From CAYTGR01 sp964437445 (GTDB taxonomy: Bacteria; Chloroflexota; Anaerolineae; B4-G1; SLSP01), in assembly GCA_964437445.1 (NCBI GenBank), contig CAYTGR010000015.1, positions 1-64,000 of the forward strand: 64,000 bases of DNA. Reading direction: 5' to 3'. Both the position numbers and the translations under genes were made by a program. The notes under the pieces were generated by a model. The model saw only the letters and a list, made by a program, of their open reading frames with translations. It did no database searches and had not been told where the DNA came from. Positions 34,730-43,117 of this stretch are shown here, one piece after another (positions within the stretch are counted from its first letter, which is position 1; every line of letters begins with the position of its first letter).

Positions 34730-35077
34730 GTGAGAGTTAAGGGTGGATATAACGAGCGACGCCGGCACCACAAGCTATTGCGCCGCACCAAGGGCTACTA
34801 CGGGTCACGCCACCGGCTGTTCCGGCGGGCGAACGAGACCTGGATGAAGGCGATGAGCTATGCCTATCGGGATCGCCGCAATCGCAAACGTGACTTGCGC
34901 CGGCTCTGGGTGATCCGGATCAACGCGGCGGCCCACGAGCAGGGGCTCTCTTACAGCCGTCTGATGCACGGCCTGAAGCAGGCCAATGTAGCCCTGGATC
35001 GCAAAATGTTGGCCGACCTGGCAGTGAATGACCCGCAGGCTTTCGCTCAGGTGGCGGCCCTGGCGCGTCAATCCTGA
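34730..35077 (+). CDS. rplT: Ribosomal protein bL20
   Basis: A 115-residue protein of normal length: RVKGGYNERRRHHKLLRRTKGYYG opens the family-typical basic helix and VIRINAAAHEQGLSYSRLMHGL is the globular domain. bL20 is an early assembly protein of the 50S subunit and in several bacteria represses its own operon through the infC-rpmI leader. The start is GTG with AGAGGTGAG upstream. The operon ends 26 bases later in a strong terminator. Confidence 0.97.
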   Translation: MRVKGGYNERRRHHKLLRRTKGYYGSRHRLFRRANETWMKAMSYAYRDRRNRKRDLRRLWVIRINAAAHEQGLSYSRLMHGLKQANVALDRKMLADLAVNDPQAFAQVAALARQS

Positions 35078-35103
35078 TTGTAGATTACACGAGCCGGACT
35101 TTT

Positions 35104-35136
35104 GAGGGGAGCTGCCAGCGCAGCTCCCCTCTTTTT
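35104..35136 (+). terminator. Intrinsic terminator of the infC-rpmI-rplT operon
   Basis: GAGGGGAGCTG (35104-35114) and CAGCTCCCCTC (35121-35131) form a perfect 11-base-pair stem with loop CCAGCG, followed by TTTTT. Confidence 0.93.
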
Positions 35137-35279
35137 CTTACTCTGATACTTCGCCTGGCTAACTGATTTACGTCACATGGGACGGGGTCATTCATCACTT
35201 TTCAACCCACCTCAAAACTACTATGATAAGAGCGACTTTGAGAGGATAGCATCGCACCTCTCCTCCTTTCCTTGGCTGA

Positions 35280-35310
35280 TGGCCCCCCGGTACCCCCTCC
35301 CGGGGGGCCA
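35280..35310 (+). other. Very GC-rich hairpin upstream of the secA promoter
   Basis: TGGCCCCCCGG (35280-35290) pairs with CCGGGGGGCCA (35300-35310) around a nine-base loop. It has no T-run and lies about 50 bases before the secA -10, so it is upstream of the likely transcript. It may be a factor-independent block to read-through or a regulatory site. Confidence 0.5.
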
Positions 35311-35345
35311 GGCCGTTCTGGGGGCTTCTTCCCATTTTAACCTCA

Positions 35346-35373
35346 TTGCGCCTCATTCTGCGCGTGGTATAAT
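35346..35373 (+). promoter_or_regulatory. secA promoter
   Basis: A perfect TATAAT (35368-35373) preceded by TGG (extended -10) with TTGCGC (35346-35351) 16 bases upstream. Start of transcription would be near 35380, about 29 bases before the secA ATG, which has GAGGT just upstream. Confidence 0.75.
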
Positions 35374-35408
35374 CGTTATAAATCTAACAGCGGGACCCAT
35401 GAGGTACT

Positions 35409-38400
35409 ATGAGTTTCTTGAAACAACTGTTTGGCGATGCCAATGACCGGGAAATCGCCCGTTTGCAAAAAATTGTCCAGCGGATCAACGCTCTGGAGGC
35501 AGACTTCCAGGCGTTGACCGACGAGGACTTACGAGCCACGACGGATGACTTGCGCACGCGCCTGGCCGGCGGGGAGACGTTAGATGAGCTGCTGCCCGAG
35601 GCTTTTGCCGCCGTCCGGGAGGCCAGCCGCCGGACCATCGGCCTGCGCCACTACGACGTCCAGCTCATCGGCGGCATGATCCTCCACCAGGGCAAAGTGG
35701 TGGAAATGCGGACCGGGGAAGGCAAGACGCTTGTCGCTACACTCCCGCTTTACCTCAATGCGCTAACCGGTCAGGGGGCCCACCTGGTTACCCCCAACGA
35801 TTATTTGGCCAAGTTCGGCGTGCAATGGATGGGACCGATCTACCATGCGCTGGGGATCCGCGTCAGCGTGATCCAGTCTGGAGGGGGCATCCCCGACAAA
35901 GCCTCCTTCCTGTACGATCCTACCTACGTCACCGATGATGATCGCTATCAATACCTCCGCCCGATCACGCGCCGGGAGGCTTACCAGGCCGACATCACCT
36001 ACGGGACCAATAACGAGTTCGGCTTTGATTATCTGCGCGACAACATGGTGGTGGACTTGGGCCAGTGCGCTCAGCAGGCGCTGGTCTATGCCATCGTGGA
36101 CGAGGTGGATAGCATCCTCATTGACGAGGCTCGCACCCCGCTCATCATCTCCGGGCCGGCGGAGGAATCGTCGGAACTCTACATGCGTTTCGCCGATCTG
36201 GTCCGCCGCCTGCACCCGGAAACGGACTACACGCTGGATGAGAAATCCCAGGTGGCGATGCTCACCGAGGAGGGCATCACCCGCGTTGAGCAGATGATGA
36301 GCATCCCCGCCGAGAAAGGGATCTACGACCCTGAATACGCCTACATGCTGCCCTATTTAGATAACGCCCTCCGCGCCAAGGAGTTCTTCCTGCGCGACAA
36401 AGCTTACGTCGTGCGCGACGGTGAAATTATCATTGTGGACGAATTCACCGGCCGGATGATGTTTGGGCGGCGTTACTCGGAAGGGCTGCATCAGGCGATT
36501 GAGGCCAAGGAGGGCGTCCAGGTGCGGCAGGAGTCGCTGACTTACGCCACGATTACCTTCCAGAACTTTTTCCGCATGTATCAAAAACTGGCCGGGATGA
36601 CCGGCACGGCTTACACTGAACGTGAGGAACTGCGCAAAATCTACGATCTGGATGTGGTGGTATTGCCGACCAACGTGGAGTATCGTGCGCGCTTCGGTGA
36701 TCTCAAGGAGAGCGACGTCCACTGGTCGGAGGCCGGGGTTGCCTTTGCCGGCGCCATTTCGGGCGAACAGGACGGCTACAAAGTCACCGTTTACGATAGC
36801 TCCCAGGGGGAACGTTTCTACCGGCGGTTGGACCTGCCCGATCAGATCTACCAGACCGAGGCGGCCAAATTCAACGCAGTGGCCGACGAAATTGAGGCCG
36901 CGCATCAGGCCGGGCGGCCGGTGCTGGTGGGCACCACAGCGATTGAGACCTCCGAGCGGCTGTCGCGCATCCTGACCGCGCGCAAAATTCCCCACAATGT
37001 GCTCAATGCCAAGTACCACGAGAAAGAGGCCATCATCATTGCCCAAGCCGGGCGGCCCGGTGCGGTCACCATTGCCACGAACATGGCCGGCCGCGGGGTA
37101 GACATCCTGCTCGGCGGCAGCCCGGAGGGGCTGGCCCGCGATGAACTGCGCAAGGAGGGGATGGACCTGACCCAGATCACGCCCGACGCCTGGGAAGAGG
37201 CGTTGAAACTCTCGCGGCGGGGCGAGGACCCCACGGCCCGCTACCCGGAACGTTGGGCCGCGGTGCTCTGGGAAAGCATGCGCCAATGCGAGGCCGACCG
37301 CCGGCGGATCTACGATCTGGGTGGGCTGCACGTCATCGGTACAGAACGCCACGAGGCCCGGCGCATTGACAACCAGCTGCGTGGACGGGCCGGCCGCCAG
37401 GGCGATCCCGGCTCCAGCCGCTTCTACATTTCCCTGGAAGATGAGCTGATGCGCCGTTTCGGCGGCGAGCGGCTCCAGCCCTGGATGGAGCGTGCCGGCC
37501 TGAATGATGCCCCGTTGGAATTCGGCCCCCTCTCGCGGATCATTGCCTCTGTCCAGGAGCGCGTAGAGGGCTACAACTTTGACATCCGCAAGCATGTGTT
37601 AGAGTATGACAACGTCGTCAATAAGCAGCGCGAGGTCATCTACGCCCAGCGGCGCAAGGTGCTCTCCCGGCTCGATCTCCACGACGACCTGTTGAAAATG
37701 GTGGAAAGCGAAGTCCGCCGCGTGGTGGAAGCCCACACGGCCGGCTATCGCGAGGATTGGGAACTGGCGGAGCTGCTCGCTGAGCTGCGCCGTTTCATCC
37801 CCGTGCCCCGGGCCTTCTCCAGCACCGATCTGGCAAAGCTGGACCAGGATGAGATGGTGGAACGGTTCACGGCCTGGGCTGAGGAGGCCTACTGGCAGCT
37901 CAACCAACAACTGGGCAGCGATCTCTACCGCAACTTGCGTGAAGAGCTCTCGCCCAAAACACTGGCCGAGGCCCACGATCCTTTCTACGACGCGCTCCTG
38001 GAGCGCATCCGGGCCGCCGTGCCGCCGGAGATCATGGAACGGTACTGGGACCAACCGCTGCGCCGCCTGCCCGACGAGTACGAACCGCTGGTGCAAGAGG
38101 CCGTGGTAGAGACCTACCGCCTTTTCCGCGACCGGCGGTTGATGCTGCGGGCCATTGACGATCACTGGGTGCGCCACCTGACCGATCTGGACGTGCTGCG
38201 TGAGGGGATTGGCCTGCGCGCAGTGGGGCAGCAAAACCCGCTGGTGGCCTACCAAAAGGAAGCCTACGAGATGTACCAGCAAATGATGGCTTCCATTCAG
38301 CAGACCATCGTGCGGATGCTCTTTGTCTTGCCGCGCCCGGCTGCCCCCGCCGGACGCCCAATGCGTGTTCCGTCGCCCACCGCGACCCGGCAGCCCCAGC

Positions 38401-38618
38401 TGCGAACCAGCGGCGGCAGCCCCCAGGCCGCTTCTGCTCCTCCGGCCGGGCCACGCAGCGGAACCGCTAAACCGGGCCGCAACGATCCCTGCTGGTGTGG
38501 CAGCGGCAAAAAGTACAAAGATTGTCACTGGCACAAAGACCAGGAAAGCGGTGTGTCACAGGCCGCGCCGCGACCGGCCGGTACAGCGGCTGCGCCAGCG
38601 CGCCGGCGGCGTCACTAA
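35409..38618 (+). CDS. secA: Preprotein translocase ATPase SecA
   Basis: A 1069-residue SecA, longer than the roughly 900 of E. coli, mainly through inserts in the motor and linker. The motor has MRTGEGKTLVATLPLYLNAL (GEGKT near residue 105), DEVDSILIDEARTPLIISG (about 231-249), GMTGTAYTE, TNMAGRGVDILLGG and RIDNQLRGRAGRQGDPG. After a proline-rich linker the C-terminus carries the zinc motif CWCGSGKKYKDCHWH (about 1028-1042), which in other bacteria binds SecB or phospholipid. SecA drives unfolded proteins through SecYEG with ATP. It has its own promoter. The gene is intact. Confidence 0.98.
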   Translation: MSFLKQLFGDANDREIARLQKIVQRINALEADFQALTDEDLRATTDDLRTRLAGGETLDELLPEAFAAVREASRRTIGLRHYDVQLIGGMILHQGKVVEMRTGEGKTLVATLPLYLNALTGQGAHLVTPNDYLAKFGVQWMGPIYHALGIRVSVIQSGGGIPDKASFLYDPTYVTDDDRYQYLRPITRREAYQADITYGTNNEFGFDYLRDNMVVDLGQCAQQALVYAIVDEVDSILIDEARTPLIISGPAEESSELYMRFADLVRRLHPETDYTLDEKSQVAMLTEEGITRVEQMMSIPAEKGIYDPEYAYMLPYLDNALRAKEFFLRDKAYVVRDGEIIIVDEFTGRMMFGRRYSEGLHQAIEAKEGVQVRQESLTYATITFQNFFRMYQKLAGMTGTAYTEREELRKIYDLDVVVLPTNVEYRARFGDLKESDVHWSEAGVAFAGAISGEQDGYKVTVYDSSQGERFYRRLDLPDQIYQTEAAKFNAVADEIEAAHQAGRPVLVGTTAIETSERLSRILTARKIPHNVLNAKYHEKEAIIIAQAGRPGAVTIATNMAGRGVDILLGGSPEGLARDELRKEGMDLTQITPDAWEEALKLSRRGEDPTARYPERWAAVLWESMRQCEADRRRIYDLGGLHVIGTERHEARRIDNQLRGRAGRQGDPGSSRFYISLEDELMRRFGGERLQPWMERAGLNDAPLEFGPLSRIIASVQERVEGYNFDIRKHVLEYDNVVNKQREVIYAQRRKVLSRLDLHDDLLKMVESEVRRVVEAHTAGYREDWELAELLAELRRFIPVPRAFSSTDLAKLDQDEMVERFTAWAEEAYWQLNQQLGSDLYRNLREELSPKTLAEAHDPFYDALLERIRAAVPPEIMERYWDQPLRRLPDEYEPLVQEAVVETYRLFRDRRLMLRAIDDHWVRHLTDLDVLREGIGLRAVGQQNPLVAYQKEAYEMYQQMMASIQQTIVRMLFVLPRPAAPAGRPMRVPSPTATRQPQLRTSGGSPQAASAPPAGPRSGTAKPGRNDPCWCGSGKKYKDCHWHKDQESGVSQAAPRPAGTAAAPARRRRH

Positions 38619-38662
38619 TTATTTTTTAAGAAGCTTACTCTTTTAATCTTAAGGAGGCCGTC

Positions 38663-39055
38663 GTGGAACCCCCTTCGGAGCTGGTCGGGCAGGGTACCAC
38701 ACCGGATGTGCCGGCGTTCGTGGATCGCTATGTGCTCTCTTTCGTTAAGTGGTACATCCTGCAATTCTTCCACGACCACCCGCATACGGTGGAGACGGTT
38801 GCCACGCTGGCCCAGGTCGTCCAGCGACGGCCGGAGGTGGTCGCCACCGAGCTGGTGGAGCTGACCAACCTGAGGATCCTGGAAGAGACTCGCCTGGGGA
38901 GTACGGTCGTCTATGCCCTGACCGCCGACCCCGCCATTCGGGAGCAACTGGATCAGTTTATCAACGCTTGCCAAGATCAACGTTTCCGCATCAAGGTAGT
39001 CTTTCACGTCATCAGAGGCATGAGCAGCCAGGGGATTGCAGAAGAGGATATGTAG
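38663..39055 (+). CDS. Small winged-helix-type protein
   Basis: A 130-residue protein with a likely winged helix: WYILQFFHDHPHTVETVATLA, then RRPEVVATELVELTNLRIL as recognition helix region, then a wing ETRLGSTVVYALTADPA. The last 35 residues form a charged tail with an FRIKVVFHVIRGM amphipathic segment. This is the pattern of MarR/ArsR-like or TrmB-like folds, but I cannot name the family. The start is GTG with AAGGAGG five bases before it. It lies 44 bases after secA with no visible terminator or promoter, so it may be a read-through gene of the secA unit. DNA targets are unknown. Confidence 0.7.
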   Translation: MEPPSELVGQGTTPDVPAFVDRYVLSFVKWYILQFFHDHPHTVETVATLAQVVQRRPEVVATELVELTNLRILEETRLGSTVVYALTADPAIREQLDQFINACQDQRFRIKVVFHVIRGMSSQGIAEEDM

Positions 39056-39155
39056 TAGGGGCGGTGGTTACTTGGGATGTTATCTGTGCACACCGCAGAA
39101 CACGGTTGTTACCGCCCGCGGCCTGAACAGTTACAGAAGTGGGAGTCATTATAGC

Positions 39156-40250
39156 GTGTCAGTCATTAATCCGGAATTAAAACGGGTGACCAACGCGGAC
39201 TTGCAGGCGTGGGCGCAAGCGCTGCCCAAAGTTGATCTGCACCGCCACCTGGAGGGGTCGCTGCGGCTCAGCACGTTGGTGGAAATCGCCCGCGAATACC
39301 AGGTGGACCTGCCCAGCCAGAATACCAGCCAGCTGCGGCCCTATGTGCAGGTTACCACCGAAGATGCCCAGGATTTCCACAGCTTTTTGGGGAAGTTCAG
39401 CCACCTGCGCCGTTTCTATCTCTCTCAAGAGATCATCCAGCGGGTGGCCCGCGAAGCGGTCATGGATGCGGCGGCCGACAACATCCGTTATTTTGAGCTG
39501 CGTTTCAACCCGATTGCTTTCTCCCGGGTCCGTGGCTTCGCTTTGCGCGACGTCATTGAGTGGATCATGGCTGCCGTGGATCAGGCCCAGCAAGAGGCCG
39601 GTATCCGCGCTTGCCTGATTATTCAGATCGGCCGGGACGAATCGGTGGAAACGGCCAACCAGCTGGTGGATCAGGCCATTGCCCATTTCGGGCCCCTGGT
39701 GCGGGGGATTGATCTGGCCGGTGACGAGACTCGCTACCTGGCCGATCGCTTCATTCGCCCCTTCTGGTGGGCCCGTTCGGCCGGCTTGCAGGTCACTGTC
39801 CATGCCGGTGAAGCGGCCGGCGCCGATAGCGTCCGCGCGGCGGTGGAGCATTTGGGGGCCCAGCGACTGGGCCACGGCGTTCGCGCCGTGGAGGACTCCA
39901 ACGTCGTCCAGCTGCTCAAGGCGCGCAAAATCGCGCTGGAGGTCTGCCCCACCAGCAACGTGCAGACTGGAGTGATTCGCACCTACAAGCAGCATCCGCT
40001 GCTGGATCTCTTCAGTTTGGGATTGCGGGTGACGCTCAATACCGACGATCCCAGCATCAGCAATACGACGCTCTCACAAGAAATCGTCGCTGCCGTGCGC
40101 GACATCGGCCTCTCCCGGCGGATGATCTACCGCACGCTGCGTCACGCCGTGGAAGCTGCCTTCATCCCCGAAGCTGAGCGCGCCAGTCTGCGCGAGGACA
40201 TCCGCGCCCGGCTTGCGTCGTACCCAGAGGCGCAGGAGGAATTTGCGTAA
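39156..40250 (+). CDS. add: Adenosine deaminase-family amidohydrolase
   Basis: About 364 residues. The metal ligands are in KVDLHRHLEGSLR (H29, H31); VTVHAGEA holds the next histidine and the catalytic glutamate; RLGHGVRAV gives the catalytic histidine and LNTDDPSI the metal aspartate. These convert adenosine (or a related 6-aminopurine compound) to inosine. The frame is open further upstream, but homology begins just after the GTG at 39156, which has GGGAG 11 bases before it. The start region of the longer frame overlaps the winged-helix gene and looks non-coding. Adenine deaminase is the close alternative. Confidence 0.88.
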   Translation: MSVINPELKRVTNADLQAWAQALPKVDLHRHLEGSLRLSTLVEIAREYQVDLPSQNTSQLRPYVQVTTEDAQDFHSFLGKFSHLRRFYLSQEIIQRVAREAVMDAAADNIRYFELRFNPIAFSRVRGFALRDVIEWIMAAVDQAQQEAGIRACLIIQIGRDESVETANQLVDQAIAHFGPLVRGIDLAGDETRYLADRFIRPFWWARSAGLQVTVHAGEAAGADSVRAAVEHLGAQRLGHGVRAVEDSNVVQLLKARKIALEVCPTSNVQTGVIRTYKQHPLLDLFSLGLRVTLNTDDPSISNTTLSQEIVAAVRDIGLSRRMIYRTLRHAVEAAFIPEAERASLREDIRARLASYPEAQEEFA

Positions 40251-40256
40251 TATTCT

Positions 40257-40289
40257 GCTGAGGAAACCCGCCCTGCGTGCTTCCTCAGC
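40257..40289 (+). terminator. Hairpin after adenosine deaminase
   Basis: Nine-base-pair stem (GCTGAGGAA/TTCCTCAGC) with a 15-base loop, seven bases after the stop. The following bases are GCCCCCTCC, not T-rich, so termination may be weak or factor-assisted. Confidence 0.45.
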
Positions 40290-40345
40290 GCCCCCTCCAG
40301 GCGTTCAGCTATCGGATTCCCCTCGGAAGTACCTCCAAATGTTTT

Positions 40346-40369
40346 AATGCTCTAATGCTCTAAAATTCT
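40346..40369. repeat. Octamer tandem repeat AATGCTCT
   Basis: Two perfect AATGCTCT units (40346-40353, 40354-40361) and a diverged third (AAAATTCT). The unit fits the same AAYGCTNN pattern as the four-copy array near 57806-57838. Confidence 0.55.
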
Positions 40370-40494
40370 AACGCCGCTACGTCAAGAGAATCAAGTGGCA
40401 CTTCGCGTCCCGGCGCATTTTGCGTTAAATCCTCTTGATTTTGTCTCTAATTTCCTAAATCCTCATTAATTTTATTCCCTTTTGGCCCAGATTG

Positions 40495-40503
40495 TGGTAC
40501 AAT
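40495..40503 (+). promoter_or_regulatory. Extended -10 promoter of the ABC exporter genes
   Basis: TGGTACAAT, one change from TGnTATAAT; no strong -35 is seen. The leader to the ATPase ATG would be about 115 bases. Confidence 0.55.
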
Positions 40504-40623
40504 AGAGGGTATGGAGACGGTTAAAAAATCGGGAGCAGGGCGCAGGGAACCGTCATCAACTCTCTAACCCCTATGTCACGCCCGGGTTGCTCACCGAACG
40601 TTCACAGTAGACCGGAGTTGAAC

Positions 40624-41547
40624 ATGATAGAGATTCAGGGCTTGGTCAAACGATTTGACGAGATTGTGGCCGTGGATGGCATTGACCTCCATATCCATGC
40701 CGGGGAGGTATTGGCGCTCTTAGGGCCGAATGGCGCTGGCAAGACAACGACGGTCCGGATGCTCTCGGCGATCCTTAAGCCCACGGCGGGCAGCGCACAC
40801 GTCGCCGGCTACGATGTGGCCTCGCAGGGGCGTGAGGTGCGCCGCCGCGTCGGCGTGCTCACCGAAGCGCCCGGGCTCTACCTGCGGATGAGCGGATACG
40901 AATATCTGCGCTTCTTTGGCGAGGCCTACGGGATGCCGGCCGCTCAAATCAGGGCGCAGATTGAGCTGCTTGCCGAGCACTTCAAAATCGCGGATGTGCT
41001 GGAACGCCGCCTGGGTGAGTATTCCAAGGGGATGGCCCAGAAGATCGCACTGGTACGGACTCTGCTGCATGAGCCACCGGTCCTGCTCCTGGATGAGCCA
41101 ACCTCGGCCATGGACCCGGCCAGCGCGCGGTTGGTGCGCGACGCCATTTTGCAGATGCGGGCCAGCGACCGTACCATCATCGTTTGCACCCACAACCTGC
41201 CGGAGGCCGAAGAGCTGGCCGACCGGATCGCCATCATCCGGCGGGGGAAAATCGTGGCGGCGGGGACGGCCGCGGAGCTTAAGTCGCGCCTGTTGGGGCC
41301 ACCGCTGATGGAGTTACGGCTGCCGGAGCCCATCCACAACGGTATCGTCCCGCTGGTGGCCCGTTTTGCCCCGATTGAGGCCGTTGGCGAGACCTGGGTG
41401 CGCTACCGCGCCCCGGAGCCGGCGCAGGTCAACCCCCCGCTGTTGCGCGCCTTGCTGGAGGCCCGGATCCCGGTGGTGACGCTGGGCGAGGTGCCCCGCA
41501 GTCTGGAAGCCGTCTACTTGCGGGTGGTTGAGGAAGGAGCCGTGTGA
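40624..41547 (+). CDS. ABC transporter ATP-binding protein
   Basis: About 307 residues. Walker A is GPNGAGKTT (34-42), the Q-loop region lies in VGVLTEAPGLYLRMS, the signature is YSKGMAQKI (a SKGM variant of LSGGQ common in ABC-2 exporters), Walker B is VLLLDEPTSAMD and the switch histidine is in VCTHNLPEAEEL. The last 80 residues form the DUF4162-like tail usual in these exporters. The ATG at 40624 has GGAG six bases upstream; an earlier in-frame start at 40573 has no support. It pairs with the permease two bases downstream. The substrate is unknown. Confidence 0.94.
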   Translation: MIEIQGLVKRFDEIVAVDGIDLHIHAGEVLALLGPNGAGKTTTVRMLSAILKPTAGSAHVAGYDVASQGREVRRRVGVLTEAPGLYLRMSGYEYLRFFGEAYGMPAAQIRAQIELLAEHFKIADVLERRLGEYSKGMAQKIALVRTLLHEPPVLLLDEPTSAMDPASARLVRDAILQMRASDRTIIVCTHNLPEAEELADRIAIIRRGKIVAAGTAAELKSRLLGPPLMELRLPEPIHNGIVPLVARFAPIEAVGETWVRYRAPEPAQVNPPLLRALLEARIPVVTLGEVPRSLEAVYLRVVEEGAV

Positions 41548-41548
41548 G

Positions 41549-43027
41549 ATGATTCAGGAAACCAGTTTGACCCCCCCCTTGCCACGCCGGCGACCCGCCG
41601 TGCTGGAGGAGCTGCGCCCGGCGCTGGTTGTGATGCGCCGCGAGATCAAAGATACGCTACGCGATTGGCGGCTGGTCGCGCCGATTGTTATTCTGGTCAC
41701 TATCTTCCCGTTCCTGGCCAACTTCGCCGCCTCGCGCGGCCTGGATTTCGTCAACCAGTACGGTGCGACGCTGATTATTGAACGGCTGTTGCCCTTTTTG
41801 ATGCTGGTGGTTGGCTTCTTCCCCAGCACTTTCTCGCTGGTGATCGCCCTGGAGACCTTCGTGGGTGAAAAAGAGCGCCGCAGCCTGGAACCGCTGCTGG
41901 CGACGCCGTTGACCAACTTCCAGCTTTACCTGGGCAAGCTGCTGGCCGCGACCATCCCGCCGGTGCTTGCCAGCTACCTGGGAATGACCGTTTACCTGGT
42001 GATGGTCTGGCTCACGGTGGGGTGGTACCCCTCCCTCTCGCTCCTGCTCGTCTCCTTTGTCCTGGCAACGGCGGAGGCATTGGTCATGGTGACCGGCGCA
42101 GTCATCGTCTCCAGCCAATCCACCAGCGTCCGTGCCGCCAACCTGCTGGCCAGCTTCATCATTATCCCGATGGCTTTCCTCCTGCAGGCAGAAGCCGGGC
42201 TGCTGCTTTTCAGCAATTTCCAGGCGCTCTGGCTGATCGCCCTGTTCTTGATTGTGTTGAACGTGCTGCTGATGCGTCTGGGCGTGCGCGCGTTTGACCG
42301 GGAACATCTGTTGGGGCGCGACATAGACCAGATTGATCTGAAGAACGGCTGGCGCACCTTCTGGGAAGCGGCCTGGCCACGGGGTGGGCTGCGGGGCCTT
42401 TATCTGCGCGAGATCCCGCAGCAGCTGCGGGCCCTCCGGCCGGAGCTGGCCCTCACGGTCCTGGTGATCCTGGCTGGTGCCTGGGTGATCGGCAGTTGGA
42501 CGGCGGCTGAGTTCCCGCTCCCGGCTAAAGTGCTGGCGTTCCAGGGGCAATTGGACCGGCAGACCTTCCAGCAGGCCATTGAGCAATCCGGCATCCTGCC
42601 CACCTTCTCGGCCTGGGCCATCCTGGAGAACAACATCCGCTCGCTGGTAGGGGGGGCGCTGCTGGGATCCTTTACGATGGGGATTGGGGCCCTGATGCTG
42701 CTGATGGCGCCGCTGGCCATCATTGCCTATATCGTCCTCCAGGTACCAGCCGCAGGGATCAATCCCTGGTTTTTCCTGGCCATTTTTGTCCTGCCCCACG
42801 GCATCCTGGAGCTGCCGGCCGCGGTCATTGCTACGGCTCAGGCCATGAAGATCGGCGACATCGTCCTGCGCGCCCCGGAGGAAGGGGGCGGCTTTAACGG
42901 GATGGTGCGGGAAGCCGGCCATTTCGTTCAACTGATGATCGCAGTCGTCATCCCGCTCTTATTGGCGGCGGCGCTGGTGGAGGCCCACATCACGCCCCAA
43001 CTGGTGCTCTACTTTTTCGGGCAATAA
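41549..43027 (+). CDS. ABC-2-type permease with SpoIIM-like C-terminal domain
   Basis: About 492 residues in two halves. Residues 1-260 are an ABC-2 permease: one helix (about 45-65), a VGEKERRSLEPLLATPLT coupling segment and five more helices. Residues 280-492 resemble the SpoIIM (DUF95) family: an ILENNIRSLVGGALLGSFTMG entry, FVLPHGILELPAAVIATAQA, and a final hydrophobic pair with LVEAHITPQL. SpoIIM proteins in sporulators work in engulfment, but the domain also occurs in non-sporulators next to ABC ATPases. The ATG at 41549 has AAGGAG eight bases upstream. Fusion of both membrane modules in one chain is notable. Confidence 0.82.
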   Translation: MIQETSLTPPLPRRRPAVLEELRPALVVMRREIKDTLRDWRLVAPIVILVTIFPFLANFAASRGLDFVNQYGATLIIERLLPFLMLVVGFFPSTFSLVIALETFVGEKERRSLEPLLATPLTNFQLYLGKLLAATIPPVLASYLGMTVYLVMVWLTVGWYPSLSLLLVSFVLATAEALVMVTGAVIVSSQSTSVRAANLLASFIIIPMAFLLQAEAGLLLFSNFQALWLIALFLIVLNVLLMRLGVRAFDREHLLGRDIDQIDLKNGWRTFWEAAWPRGGLRGLYLREIPQQLRALRPELALTVLVILAGAWVIGSWTAAEFPLPAKVLAFQGQLDRQTFQQAIEQSGILPTFSAWAILENNIRSLVGGALLGSFTMGIGALMLLMAPLAIIAYIVLQVPAAGINPWFFLAIFVLPHGILELPAAVIATAQAMKIGDIVLRAPEEGGGFNGMVREAGHFVQLMIAVVIPLLLAAALVEAHITPQLVLYFFGQ

Positions 43028-43047
43028 ACCGGCCGGCGCTAAGCACC

Positions 43048-43080
43048 CAGAAGGAGCCGGGTGATCCCCGGCTCCTTCTG
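43048..43080. terminator. Strong hairpin between convergent genes
   Basis: CAGAAGGAGCCGGG (43048-43061) and CCCGGCTCCTTCTG (43067-43080) form a perfect 14-base-pair stem around TGATC. No T-run on either side, but the position between the convergent permease and RocD genes suggests bidirectional termination. Confidence 0.65.
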
Positions 43081-43117
43081 CGCGCTACTACAAGCCGATT
43101 CCCTGCAGCAGATTTCC

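Larger units (their letters stand above)
40251..40623. other. Intergenic region between adenosine deaminase and the ABC exporter
   Basis: It holds a hairpin after the deaminase (GCTGAGGAA 40257-40265 with TTCCTCAGC 40281-40289, no T-run), a short octamer tandem repeat at 40346-40369, an AT-rich stretch (about 40400-40480) and the exporter promoter at 40495-40503. No gene is convincing here. Confidence 0.7.

Noticed and set aside
35177..35446. An 89-residue plus-strand frame before secA
   Set aside because: It runs through the GC-rich hairpin, the secA promoter and into secA itself; no family resemblance.
41657..42931. A 424-residue minus-strand frame opposite the ABC permease
   Set aside because: Histidine- and glutamine-rich shadow of a membrane protein with no recognisable domain; the plus-strand permease is coherent.
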